Shown here piece after piece: positions 1 through 7,387 of a stretch of DNA of 7,729 nucleotides. Source of the stretch: Bacteroidales bacterium (GTDB lineage Bacteria; Bacteroidota; Bacteroidia; Bacteroidales; VadinHA17); contig DOTV01000016.1 in assembly GCA_003520925.1 (NCBI GenBank), forward strand, positions 1 to 7,729, given 5' to 3'. A program made the position numbers and the translations under genes. The stretch's first letter is position 1. The number at the start of each line of letters is the position of its first letter. The notes under the pieces were generated by a model, which ran no database searches, was not told the DNA's origin, and saw only the letters and a list, made by a program, of their open reading frames with translations.

Positions 1-127
1 TGCTAACTGACAGGTTTGGGATTACATCTTGCGAAAAAATCGTGGTTTTCGCGCCAGGCTCTTCATCAGAAGAGCAACCCACGAGGCGGTCCTCACAGCG
101 GAGGGCTGCAACCTCATTATTGTTAGC
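1..127 (+). ncRNA. Candidate structured non-coding RNA, family not recognised
   Basis: No protein is supported here, but the bases form a nested set of helices. The closing stem is 2-7 with 122-127 (GCTAAC/GTTAGC). Inside it, 12-16 pairs with 110-114, and this stacks directly on hairpin 86-94/101-109 (nine pairs, two of them G-U, loop 95-100). Two further perfect hairpins are 31-37/46-52 and 58-64/69-75 (loop ATCA). The loop of the first can pair over six bases, 40-45 with 79-84, as a pseudoknot. GC is about 51%, against about 26% in bases 161-360. A hairpin with a T-rich tail follows, which favours plus-strand transcription. I could not match it to SRP RNA, 6S RNA, tmRNA, RNase P RNA, 5S rRNA or a riboswitch core I know. 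The 5' end may lie left of the window. An integron attC-like recombination site is a weaker alternative. Confidence 0.45.
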
Positions 128-140
128 GTTCATGTTTGTC

Positions 141-170
141 GATGAAAGATTTCATCAATTGCTTTTTCTT
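141..170 (+). terminator. Terminator-like hairpin after the candidate RNA
   Basis: Bases 141-146 (GATGAA) pair with 151-156 (TTCATC) around a four-base loop. The T-rich run CTTTTTCTT follows at 162-170. The stem is AT-rich and six bases separate it from the T-run, so this is a weak intrinsic terminator at best. Its position just after the structured element suggests it could end that transcript. Confidence 0.3.
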
Positions 171-622
171 GTTTTAACAGTTTTAGTTATAATTAAATTG
201 GGCCAAAAATATATATTCCATAAATACAATGTACAATTCGACCTATATAAATATTAACACGAAATTTGATTTATTAACAATGCATATTCCAGCCACAGAG
301 CACCAATTATGTAAATATTTGTTTATCATTGTCTTATATCGTAATGGCATATACAACAAACCAGAAAACAGACCTGCATTTTCCGGGCGGGTTTCTTTTC
401 TGATTCCTGTTATTTTTCTTATCAAATTCTTCATTAAAACTTTAAAAGCTTCCTTTAATTTTTTTAAGAATCTCTGCAAACAATTATTATGCCAGAACTT
501 CAAATGTCACAAATATTTGTAATGTTTGCATTTTTAGAACTTATTCTTAAAAAAGACATGCTTTATAACGCATTAATGTTGATTTAATTATTTCATTATA
601 AAAAAAACTTTAAACCCGTCAA
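171..622. other. AT-rich intergenic region, no supported gene
   Basis: About 450 bases of very AT-rich DNA lie between the candidate RNA and the MATE gene. Two overlapping open frames exist (229-522 on plus, 243-503 on minus). They overlap each other, the minus one needs a TTG start, and neither shows a recognisable motif, so I do not call them. Bases 370-377 can pair with 387-394 (two G-U pairs) ahead of a T/C-rich stretch, which may be a weak terminator. I found no convincing TTTG/TAnnTTTG promoter for the downstream gene, although one should lie here. Confidence 0.5.
509..520. promoter_or_regulatory. 12-bp perfect palindrome upstream of the MATE gene
   Basis: ACAAATATTTGT is a perfect inverted repeat without a spacer, about 100 bases before the MATE start. 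A dimeric repressor site is possible. In DNA this AT-rich such a palindrome can easily arise by chance, and no second copy was seen in the window. Confidence 0.15.
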
Positions 623-2032
623 TTGAAGGCTTCAGCAAATACAAAAATCAAATCATTATTCAGGGACATTAAGGAAGCTATTTCCGGAACTGAACAGGAT
701 TTTACCGAGGTAAAACTAAGTAAGGCAATTCTATTGCTGTCAATTCCGGCTGTTCTCGAAATGATAATGGAATCAATATTTGTTGTTGTTGACATCTTTT
801 TTGTTTCCAAACTGGGAGCCGATGCTGTCGCGACTGTCGGCATCACCGAGTCGCTTGTTACAATAGTCTATGCTGTTTCACTCGGACTCGCCACTGCGAC
901 AACATCCATGGTCTCAAGAAGGATAGGTGAAAAAAATCCGGGAAAGGCTTCTGAGACTGCAATCCAGGCTATTCTGACAGGAATAATTGTCTCTATCATT
1001 ATTGGTATCCCGGGATCAATTTATTCGGGAAAGTTACTCGAATTAATGGGAGCTTCTGACATAATCAGGGAACAGCTATCAGGGTACACGAAGATTATGC
1101 TTGGCGGGAATGTGGTAATAATGCTTCTTTTCATTATTAACGCGGTATTCAGAAGCGCTGGCGATGCTGCAATTGCAATGAGAGTTCTATGGGTAGGGAA
1201 TATTATAAATATTATTCTTGACCCATGTCTGATATTCGGACTGGGACCATTTCCTGAATTAGGAGTTACAGGCGCTGCAGTCGCGACAACTACCGGAAGA
1301 GGAATTGCCGTACTTTACCAGTTCTGGCTGCTGTTTTTTGGAAAGAAACGCATACAGCTATCAATGAAGCACTTAGGCATTAATTTTAGAATTATATCGA
1401 AACTGATAAGGTTATCTCTCGGAAGTACAGGTCAGAATCTGATCGGCACAATCAGCTGGATTGCACTCGTCAGGATAATATCAGTTTTTGGCAGTGAAAT
1501 TGTTGCAGGCTATACTATTGCTATCAGGATAGTAAGTTTCGTCCTCCTGCCTTCATGGGGAATCAGCAATGCAGCTTCAACACTGGTAGGCCAGAACCTC
1601 GGGGCGAAAAAGCCTGACAGGGCTGAAAGAGCAGTAATGGTTACAGGATATGTAAATATGATACTTTTGGGGATTGTTGGATTAATACTGGTAATAATCC
1701 CTGGTTACTTCATCAATCTGTTCATTGACGATCCTGCAGTTCTGACTTCAGGAACTGAATGCCTGAGGATCATCAGCATCGGATTTATTGCGTACGGGTT
1801 TGGCATGGTCCTGGTTAATTCCTTCAATGGTGCCGGTGACACAACTACCCCACTGAAGATTAACATATTTGCATTCTGGTTGATTGAAATCCCTCTCGCA
1901 TGGATCCTTGCAATAAGATTTGGGATGAATCAGCAGGGTGTATTTACAGCAATAGTGATTGCAGAATCATTAATGACACTGACCTCATGGCTGGTATTCA
2001 GAAGAGGTAAGTGGAAGCTAAAGGAAGTCTAA
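623..2032 (+). CDS. MATE family multidrug/cation antiporter
   Basis: A 469-residue inner-membrane protein with about 12 hydrophobic segments, the usual size for MATE exporters, which expel drugs or metabolites in exchange for H+ or Na+. The two-fold repeat of the family is visible. The first half has NAVFRSAGD (173-181) and the second half the matching NSFNGAGDTTTP (399-410). Other typical stretches are ILDPCLIFG (198-206) followed by GVTGAAVAT (214-222), and GQNLGAKKPDRAER (323-336). TM1 carries an acidic residue at D57. About 35 soluble residues precede TM1. The TTG start at 623 is chosen because an in-frame TAA lies at 611-613 and the first downstream Met codons (47, 49) fall inside TM1. 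No Shine-Dalgarno is evident. The substrate cannot be told from sequence. The gene ends 13 bp from the convergent arfB gene with no clear terminator hairpin between them. Confidence 0.93.
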   Translation: MKASANTKIKSLFRDIKEAISGTEQDFTEVKLSKAILLLSIPAVLEMIMESIFVVVDIFFVSKLGADAVATVGITESLVTIVYAVSLGLATATTSMVSRRIGEKNPGKASETAIQAILTGIIVSIIIGIPGSIYSGKLLELMGASDIIREQLSGYTKIMLGGNVVIMLLFIINAVFRSAGDAAIAMRVLWVGNIINIILDPCLIFGLGPFPELGVTGAAVATTTGRGIAVLYQFWLLFFGKKRIQLSMKHLGINFRIISKLIRLSLGSTGQNLIGTISWIALVRIISVFGSEIVAGYTIAIRIVSFVLLPSWGISNAASTLVGQNLGAKKPDRAERAVMVTGYVNMILLGIVGLILVIIPGYFINLFIDDPAVLTSGTECLRIISIGFIAYGFGMVLVNSFNGAGDTTTPLKINIFAFWLIEIPLAWILAIRFGMNQQGVFTAIVIAESLMTLTSWLVFRRGKWKLKEV

Positions 2033-2045
2033 AATCAAAATTCTT

Positions 2046-2477
2046 TCAATTGTCATCATAATCTGTAATATCTCCGGAACGTAATCTTTTTGTCTGCCCC
2101 CGCTTCTTTTTCTCCTCAAGACGTTCGGTCTTCGATTTTTTTGAAGGGGATGTTGGTTTCCTTTCAGACTTTACAGCCAGTCCGTCGGAGATTATGACAA
2201 GCAGTTTTTCGAGAGCTTTCTTTCTGTTTCCAAGCTGAGTCCTTTCTGATTGTGATTTTACGACAATTTCTCCAGATGTATTTATCTTGTTTTTCAGATT
2301 CATACAGATCATATCCTTTTCAGGAACAGAGAGTCCTGATGAAAGCTTGACATTGAAATGGATCTCAACTTTCGTATTTACCTTGTTTACATTCTGTCCT
2401 CCCGGTCCGCTGCTTCTTGAGGTAAAGACCTGGAACTCGCTTTCGGGAATTCTTTTTAATAGTTCTTCAGGTGTCAT
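2046..2477 (-). CDS. arfB: Peptidyl-tRNA hydrolase ArfB (ribosome rescue, YaeJ type)
   Basis: A 143-residue cytoplasmic protein of the class I release factor-like family. It carries the catalytic GGQ at 26-28 in the context SSGPGGQNVNKVNTKVE, which is the RF catalytic domain without codon-recognition domains. ArfB hydrolyses peptidyl-tRNA on ribosomes stalled at the end of broken mRNAs. The length matches E. coli ArfB (about 140 residues). The C-terminal part (about 103-133) is rich in Lys and Arg, as expected for the tail that enters the empty mRNA channel. The last residues, DITDYDDN, are acidic, unlike the basic end of the E. coli protein. The start is the ATG at 2475-2477. It lies 53 bp downstream of the EamA gene on the same strand and may share its transcript. 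Confidence 0.92.
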   Translation of the reverse strand: MTPEELLKRIPESEFQVFTSRSSGPGGQNVNKVNTKVEIHFNVKLSSGLSVPEKDMICMNLKNKINTSGEIVVKSQSERTQLGNRKKALEKLLVIISDGLAVKSERKPTSPSKKSKTERLEEKKKRGQTKRLRSGDITDYDDN

Positions 2478-2530
2478 TCATTTTATAATTAATATTGGAA
2501 TGAAGGTTGCAGATCGCGGGTTAACTCACT

Positions 2531-3433
2531 TTAAATGAAGAATAATGCAACCCCTGCAACACTTATAAATGCACCGGCAACTTCTGCAAATGTTACTTTC
2601 TGTTTGTACAGAACTACAGCTGGAAGAATAATCAGAACAGGAACCAGGGCCATAATTGTTGAAGCAATCCCGGCTTCAGTATTTTTTATTGCAACTAGTG
2701 AAAAGGAGACCCCGAGAAAAGGGCCAAAAAAGGCACCTGTAGTAGTCTGAATCATTGCAGGTCTGTTTAAAACAGAGGAAGTAACTGCATTCCACCTTTT
2801 CAAAACTGTTACAAGGAAGGTAAAGCCAATAATTCCGGCAAGTATTCTTATCTGTGTGGCAGCAAACGGGTCATAGTCCCTCATTCCCAGTTTACTGAGT
2901 ATAAGTCCCAGTGCCTGTCCGACGGCCCCTCCGAAGGCATAGATTATACCTCTGGGGGATAGTTTTAATGAAAGTCTGTCGCCATTCCCATTTCTGCTGA
3001 AAATTGCTATTGCTATTCCCGTGAATGCAAGGGCCATACCAAGAAAGTTAAACATTGTCAGCCTCTCCCCAAGAATAATAAACCCGAAGAATGCAGTCAA
3101 AGGAGGCACAAGAGTCATGATCAGCATTGCAAACCTCGACCCTATAAGAGTATATGACTTAAAAAGAAAGAGATCACCAAAGACGAAGCCTACGAGCCCC
3201 GACAGTATAAGCCAAAACCAGTTTAATGATCCGGCATCAGCTGGGAATATCATTCCGCGGTATATAAGGGTAAAGATGCTCAGAAAGACAAAGCCAATAA
3301 CCAGCCTCAGAATATTGACTGAAACTGAGCCAATCTTATTACTGGCTGATTCAAATGATAAAGAGGTTATTGTCCAGAAGCATGCAGTAAGCAGTGCTGC
3401 AAACTCACCTGAATGATACTCAAAAAAGCTCAT
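2531..3433 (-). CDS. EamA/DMT family permease, substrate unknown
   Basis: A 300-residue inner-membrane protein with about 10 hydrophobic segments and the internal duplication of the drug/metabolite transporter superfamily. The EamA repeats span roughly 10-145 and 162-299. Each repeat ends in the typical proline/helix/positive-turn arrangement: PPLTAFFGFIILGERLT (110-126) in the first, and PVLIILPAVVLYKQKVTFAE (265-284) in the second. Relatives export or import amino acids, nucleotide metabolites or other small molecules, and sequence does not settle which. The start is the ATG at 3431-3433, with no strong Shine-Dalgarno. It lies 60 bp downstream of the rhamnosidase on the same strand and 53 bp upstream of arfB, so co-transcription is possible. 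A role in rhamnose uptake is conceivable from position alone, but RhaT already fills it. Confidence 0.9.
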   Translation of the reverse strand: MSFFEYHSGEFAALLTACFWTITSLSFESASNKIGSVSVNILRLVIGFVFLSIFTLIYRGMIFPADAGSLNWFWLILSGLVGFVFGDLFLFKSYTLIGSRFAMLIMTLVPPLTAFFGFIILGERLTMFNFLGMALAFTGIAIAIFSRNGNGDRLSLKLSPRGIIYAFGGAVGQALGLILSKLGMRDYDPFAATQIRILAGIIGFTFLVTVLKRWNAVTSSVLNRPAMIQTTTGAFFGPFLGVSFSLVAIKNTEAGIASTIMALVPVLIILPAVVLYKQKVTFAEVAGAFISVAGVALFFI

Positions 3434-3493
3434 AATTGAAGATCACAAAGAGAGGCTAAAGCTAAAAAAAGTTCCGGTAAACGTATCAGCTTT

Positions 3494-6223
3494 CTATTGT
3501 GGTATTTCAAATATATATTCGCCGGATCCTGAATCGATCATTACATTTTCTCCCTGAACCCTGATATTTGATAGATTCAGATCAGCAGAAAGCGGTTTAC
3601 CTCCTATGGTCACCTTTTCAGCAGAATTTACAGGCAGGCAGATTGTTGCTTTTGCATTTGCAGGAACCATAACCATTACTGACACCTTGCCATCTTTCTT
3701 TTCCCAGCCTGAAACAATTTTACCGTACGGACTTTCAAATGAGGCTCTGGACATGTTCATCTTTCCTGAAATATGAGGCTGGATTAGGAGGTTCCTGTAG
3801 CCCGGAGTTTTAGTCTCTATGCCTGCCGAAACCCTGTACATCCAGTCTCCAATGGCACCATAGGCATAATGGTTGAATGAATTCATTCCCGGATCCTGGA
3901 AAGTACTGTCGGTCTTCTGTCCGTCCCACCGCTCCCAGATTGTTGTGGCACCCATTTTTACAGGGTACAGCCATGAAGGATATGTTTCCTGCAGAAGCAG
4001 ATCATAAGCTACGTCAGTATAACCATTCTGCGTAAGTACATGACAAAGGAAGGGAGTCCCCAGGAATCCTGTTGAAAGATGATTCCTTCTGCTTTTAATA
4101 TCATCAACAAGGAACTTTGCTGCATCAGGCCGTAATTCATCAGGAAGCAGGTTAAACATCAGAGCAAGGACGTAAGACGTCTGGGAGTTGGTTCCAACCC
4201 TGCCGGCCGGAGTGACATATTCTTTAATAAACACGTTCCTGATCTTGTTATAAAGTTCAGAATATGCTTTTTCATCATCGGTTTTACCCAGTTCCTTTGC
4301 TGTCTTTGAAAGCAGATCGGCAGAATATGCAAAAAAAGCTGTGGAGATAAAATCGTGCTCAGTATATCCGTCAGGTTCTGTGTGGTTGTTCACCGGCGGA
4401 TGGTAGAACAGCCAGTCGCCATATTTGCTGCCACCCTTCCATATATAAGTATCACCTGCCTTTTTCCTGATATATTCAACCCATGCCTTCATGCTGGGAT
4501 ACTGATTTTCAAGAAATTGCTTATCGCCGTATACCTGGTACATTGTCCAGGGAACGATAACTGCAACATCTCCCCATCCTGCTGATGGAGCAGCTGTCTT
4601 AGCATCCTGTTTGTTCAGGACATCAGGAATTACATCAGGTACTGCACCGTCCTGTTTCTGATCAAGGGCAACGTCTTTCAGCCATTTTGTAAAAAATGCG
4701 GCAACATCAAAATTGAAAGCTGCTGTTCTACTGAAGGCCTGGGCATCACCGGTCCATCCCAGACGTTCATCTCTTTGCGGGCAGTCGGTGGGTACGTCAA
4801 CAAAATTGCCTTTCTGTCCCCACTGAATATTATGCTGAAGCTGGTTAAGCAGAGGACTTGAACTTTCATATGTTCCGGTAACAGGCATGTCGGAATGGAC
4901 TACCACGCCTGTTAAATTATCGGTTGTGAGGTTACCGGGGAACCCTTCAATCTCCAGATAACGAAATCCCATAAATGTAAACCTTGGTTCATATACTTCT
5001 TCTCCGCTGCCGGACAGTGTGTAGTTCAGCTGGCATTTTGCTACACGCAGGTTTGCAGTATAGAATTCTCCAAATTTATCAAGAACCTCGGCATGACGGA
5101 CACTTACAACCGTTCCCTTATTTCCACTTACCTTCAGCCTGATCCATCCAACCATATTCTGTCCCATATCAACAAGCAGGCTTCCCTTTGGAGAACGGAA
5201 AACTCTGACAGGCTTGATCTCCTGGATCTTCTTTATCATTGCACCCTCTGATGCTATCAGATTGTTTTTGTAATTTCCTATTCTCACTTTTCCCCATTTT
5301 GAATCATCATAAGCAGGAAGATTCCACCCTGTAAGCCTTTTTGTTGCATCGTAGGTTTCACCATTATAAATATCATTCATTCTTATAGCGCCATTATTAT
5401 TGCTTTTCCAGGATTCATCAGTCACGATAAGCGATTCTGTTCCATCGGTGAATGTTAACTTTAATTGCATCAGAAGTCCAAGCCTCCTGCCATAGATAGC
5501 CCAGTTATTACCCCAGGCAAGTGTACCGCGATACCATCCATCGCCAAGTACTGCCCCGACAGCATTGTTTCCTTTAATGATCTGATCTGTAACATCATAC
5601 ACCTGATACTGAAGTCTTTTTCCATACGATGTCCATCCCGGCGTAAGCACCTGATCACCTACCTTTTTGCCATTTAAATGGAGCTCATAGAAACCATGTG
5701 ATGTAACATAAACAACTGCTCTGACAATGCTTTTCTCAACTGAAAACTCCTTACGGAAATGAGGTGAAGGTGAATAACGGTCAGTGTCGCTTTCCATTTC
5801 TATCCATTTGGCTTTCCAGTTATCGTTCGACAGCAACCCGGTTTCCCAGTAAGCTGTCTCGCTCCATTTTGAAGCTCTTCCCTTGTTATCCCAAACCTTA
5901 ACCTGCCAGTAATATCTCTGTCCCGGACGTAGATCAGGTCCTTTATAATTTACCAGGACGGATTCATCAGAAGCCACCCTCTCTGATTGCCAAATAGTTT
6001 TACCTGCTGAAAACTTAGGATCAACAGCCACTCTTAAAGAATAGGCAGTCTGCATAATATTGTTGCCAGTGCCTTTCAGTTTCCATGAAAATCTGGGCTT
6101 TAAAACATCGGTTCCAACGGGATTAATCTTATGTCCGACTGTCAGGTCATAAGTTGACAGATCCTGCGAAAATGAGAGTACCGGGATGAATAAAAGACAG
6201 AGTAAAAATCTTAATGACTTCAT
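3494..6223 (-). CDS. Secreted GH78 alpha-L-rhamnosidase
   Basis: A 909-residue enzyme that removes terminal alpha-L-rhamnose from glycosides or polysaccharides. An N-terminal signal peptide (MKSLRFLLCLLFIPVLSFSQ) has no lipobox, so a periplasmic or secreted location is likely. Domains in order: an Ig-like N-terminal domain (about 25-130, starting near NPVGTDVLKPRFSWKL), two beta-sandwich rhamnosidase domains (about 160-335 and 338-445), the (alpha/alpha)6 catalytic barrel (about 450-800), and a C-terminal beta domain (about 802-885). The GH78 signature DCPQRDERLGWTGD is at 480-493. By family comparison E486 is the likely general acid, with D480 and D493 binding sugar. E764 in TTIWERWDG (760-768) is the likely general base, and FNHYAYGAIGDW (783-794) is also typical. 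Length is normal and no key residue is missing. GH78 enzymes invert the anomeric configuration. The start at 6221-6223 puts the signal peptide exactly at the N terminus. The gene is divergent from rhaT. Confidence 0.95.
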   Translation of the reverse strand: MKSLRFLLCLLFIPVLSFSQDLSTYDLTVGHKINPVGTDVLKPRFSWKLKGTGNNIMQTAYSLRVAVDPKFSAGKTIWQSERVASDESVLVNYKGPDLRPGQRYYWQVKVWDNKGRASKWSETAYWETGLLSNDNWKAKWIEMESDTDRYSPSPHFRKEFSVEKSIVRAVVYVTSHGFYELHLNGKKVGDQVLTPGWTSYGKRLQYQVYDVTDQIIKGNNAVGAVLGDGWYRGTLAWGNNWAIYGRRLGLLMQLKLTFTDGTESLIVTDESWKSNNNGAIRMNDIYNGETYDATKRLTGWNLPAYDDSKWGKVRIGNYKNNLIASEGAMIKKIQEIKPVRVFRSPKGSLLVDMGQNMVGWIRLKVSGNKGTVVSVRHAEVLDKFGEFYTANLRVAKCQLNYTLSGSGEEVYEPRFTFMGFRYLEIEGFPGNLTTDNLTGVVVHSDMPVTGTYESSSPLLNQLQHNIQWGQKGNFVDVPTDCPQRDERLGWTGDAQAFSRTAAFNFDVAAFFTKWLKDVALDQKQDGAVPDVIPDVLNKQDAKTAAPSAGWGDVAVIVPWTMYQVYGDKQFLENQYPSMKAWVEYIRKKAGDTYIWKGGSKYGDWLFYHPPVNNHTEPDGYTEHDFISTAFFAYSADLLSKTAKELGKTDDEKAYSELYNKIRNVFIKEYVTPAGRVGTNSQTSYVLALMFNLLPDELRPDAAKFLVDDIKSRRNHLSTGFLGTPFLCHVLTQNGYTDVAYDLLLQETYPSWLYPVKMGATTIWERWDGQKTDSTFQDPGMNSFNHYAYGAIGDWMYRVSAGIETKTPGYRNLLIQPHISGKMNMSRASFESPYGKIVSGWEKKDGKVSVMVMVPANAKATICLPVNSAEKVTIGGKPLSADLNLSNIRVQGENVMIDSGSGEYIFEIPQ

Positions 6224-6256
6224 AATATGTAGTTTAGGTTGTGAGATTCAAGTTTT

Positions 6257-6288
6257 GAAATTTATCTATTTTTATCGGATTTGAGAAA
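6257..6288 (-). promoter_or_regulatory. Candidate Bacteroidetes-type promoter for the rhamnosidase gene
   Basis: On the minus strand TTTC (6285-6288) is followed by 20 nt and then TAAATTTC (6257-6264). The known Bacteroidetes vegetative promoter is TTTG, 19-21 nt, TAnnTTTG, so spacing fits and each box differs only in its last base. Transcription would begin roughly at 6250, leaving a leader of about 27 nt before the ATG at 6223. Confidence 0.33.
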
Positions 6289-6308
6289 GGTAAAATGACT
6301 ATTTTTAT
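6266..6308 (+). promoter_or_regulatory. Direct repeat CTATTTTTAT x2 in the divergent promoter region
   Basis: CTATTTTTAT occurs exactly at 6266-6275 and again at 6299-6308, 33 bp apart or about three helical turns, so both copies would face the same side of the DNA. The pair lies between the rhamnosidase and rhaT starts and brackets the -33-like box of the rhamnosidase promoter candidate. An inverted pair TCGGAT (6275-6280) / ATCCGA (6326-6331) lies nearby. Such sites could bind a rhamnose-responsive regulator, but the sequences are AT-rich and chance is not excluded. Confidence 0.25.
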
Positions 6309-6348
6309 ACTCTTTATAAATTATTATCCGAAACTAACGAAACTTTAA

Positions 6349-7377
6349 ATGAATCCGATTGCGGGAATTCTTTTGATCGCACTGGGCAGCATTGGTGCCG
6401 CAAGCTTTTATGTTCCACTAAAGAAAGTAAAGGAATGGGCCTGGGAATCTTCCTGGATTGTACAGGGAGTTGCGGCATGGCTGATAGCACCCTGGGTATT
6501 TGCCCTGATATTTGTACCTCATGGTGAACTGACTGCTATCCTGAAAGAGGCACCATCGAATGCCAAGCTTATGGCAATGTTTTTCGGTGTTTTGTGGGGA
6601 TTCGGCGGACTTACATTCGGATTGAGCATGCGTTACCTTGGAGTTGCACTCGGACAAAGTATTGCCCTTGGATTATGTGCTGCATTTGGTACTATCATAC
6701 CTGCAATTATCGGTGGACAGAATCTTTTTGCTTCAAGAGCAGGCATACTGACGCTCATCGGTGTTGCAATAACAGTTGCAGGCATTTCAATAATCGGATA
6801 TGCCGGAGCATTGAAGAGCAGGGAGATGAGCGAAGAAGAGAAGAGAGCCTCGGTCAAGGAATTCGCTTTGAAGAAAGGTATCCTGATCGCTATATTTGCC
6901 GGAGTTATGAGTGCTTGTTTCAATTTTGGCTTTGAAGCCGGAAAGCCAATTGAAGAGGTCGCCCTGGCCCATGGTACGAATCCTCTGTTCCAGAAAAACC
7001 CTACATTGATATTTATCCTCCTGGGAGGTTTTCTGACAAATCTATTCTATTGCGGATACCTTAACATAAAAAATAAAACATACAGGGATTATCTTTCATC
7101 ATCAGGAAATGTACTTCTTAATAATCTGGCCTTTACATTCCTGGCAGGGTTCCTGTGGTTTCTACAGTTCCATTTCTTTGGCATGGGAGTCAGCAAATTA
7201 CCCGAAGGAATGGCTGTTTTCGGATGGAGCATACTGATGGCGCTTAATATCGCAATCAGCAATATATGGGGAATTGTTCTCAATGAATGGAAAGGAGTCA
7301 AATCAAAAACAATATTCGTTCTGATTATTGGTATCATTGTACTTATTCTTTCAACGTTTGTCGTTAAATTAAGTTAA
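6349..7377 (+). CDS. rhaT: L-rhamnose/H+ symporter RhaT
   Basis: A 342-residue inner-membrane protein with about 10 hydrophobic segments, close to the 344 residues of E. coli RhaT, which imports L-rhamnose driven by the proton gradient. It aligns by eye along its whole length. Family stretches include FYVPLKKVKEWAWESSW (20-36), AAWLIAPW (42-49), GLSMRYLGVALG (91-102), LKKGILIAIFAGVMSACFNF (174-193), GFLWFLQFHFFGMG (267-280) and the late LNEWKG (311-316). A charged cytoplasmic loop lies near 155-175 (KSREMSEEEKR). The ATG at 6349 places the first membrane helix at the N terminus, as in E. coli. No Shine-Dalgarno is seen. The stop is 10 bp before rhaM, so the two are almost certainly one transcript. 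It is divergent from the rhamnosidase that supplies its substrate. Confidence 0.95.
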   Translation: MNPIAGILLIALGSIGAASFYVPLKKVKEWAWESSWIVQGVAAWLIAPWVFALIFVPHGELTAILKEAPSNAKLMAMFFGVLWGFGGLTFGLSMRYLGVALGQSIALGLCAAFGTIIPAIIGGQNLFASRAGILTLIGVAITVAGISIIGYAGALKSREMSEEEKRASVKEFALKKGILIAIFAGVMSACFNFGFEAGKPIEEVALAHGTNPLFQKNPTLIFILLGGFLTNLFYCGYLNIKNKTYRDYLSSSGNVLLNNLAFTFLAGFLWFLQFHFFGMGVSKLPEGMAVFGWSILMALNIAISNIWGIVLNEWKGVKSKTIFVLIIGIIVLILSTFVVKLS

Positions 7378-7387
7378 TCTGTTGATT

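Noticed and set aside
42..257. 71-codon open frame on the plus strand
   Set aside because: It runs through the structured hairpins at 31-127 and out into AT-rich DNA, begins with a GTG in a hairpin loop, and shows no protein motif. The base pairing explains the region better.
370..394. Hairpin 370-377/387-394 followed by a T/C-rich stretch, possible terminator
   Set aside because: It has two G-U pairs, a nine-base loop and an interrupted T-tract, and no gene ends before it. Kept only as a remark in the intergenic entry.
229..522. Overlapping open frames on both strands (229-522 plus, 243-503 minus)
   Set aside because: They occupy the same AT-rich stretch, encode low-complexity Phe/Lys/Asn/Ile-rich peptides without motifs, have no ribosome binding site, and the minus one needs a TTG start.
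2033..2045. Bidirectional terminator between the convergent MATE and arfB genes
   Set aside because: The 13-bp gap and its flanks hold no stem of useful length, so I call no terminator here.
3458..3493. Inverted repeat AAAGCT/AGCTTT between the rhamnosidase and EamA genes
   Set aside because: Only six base pairs with a 24-base loop and mostly A-T pairs, so not a credible terminator or attenuator.
6594..6935. 113-codon open frame overlapping rhaT, with many Cys, His and Arg residues
   Set aside because: It is a shifted frame fully inside rhaT, whose own frame matches the family along its whole length. The composition is that of a frame shadow.
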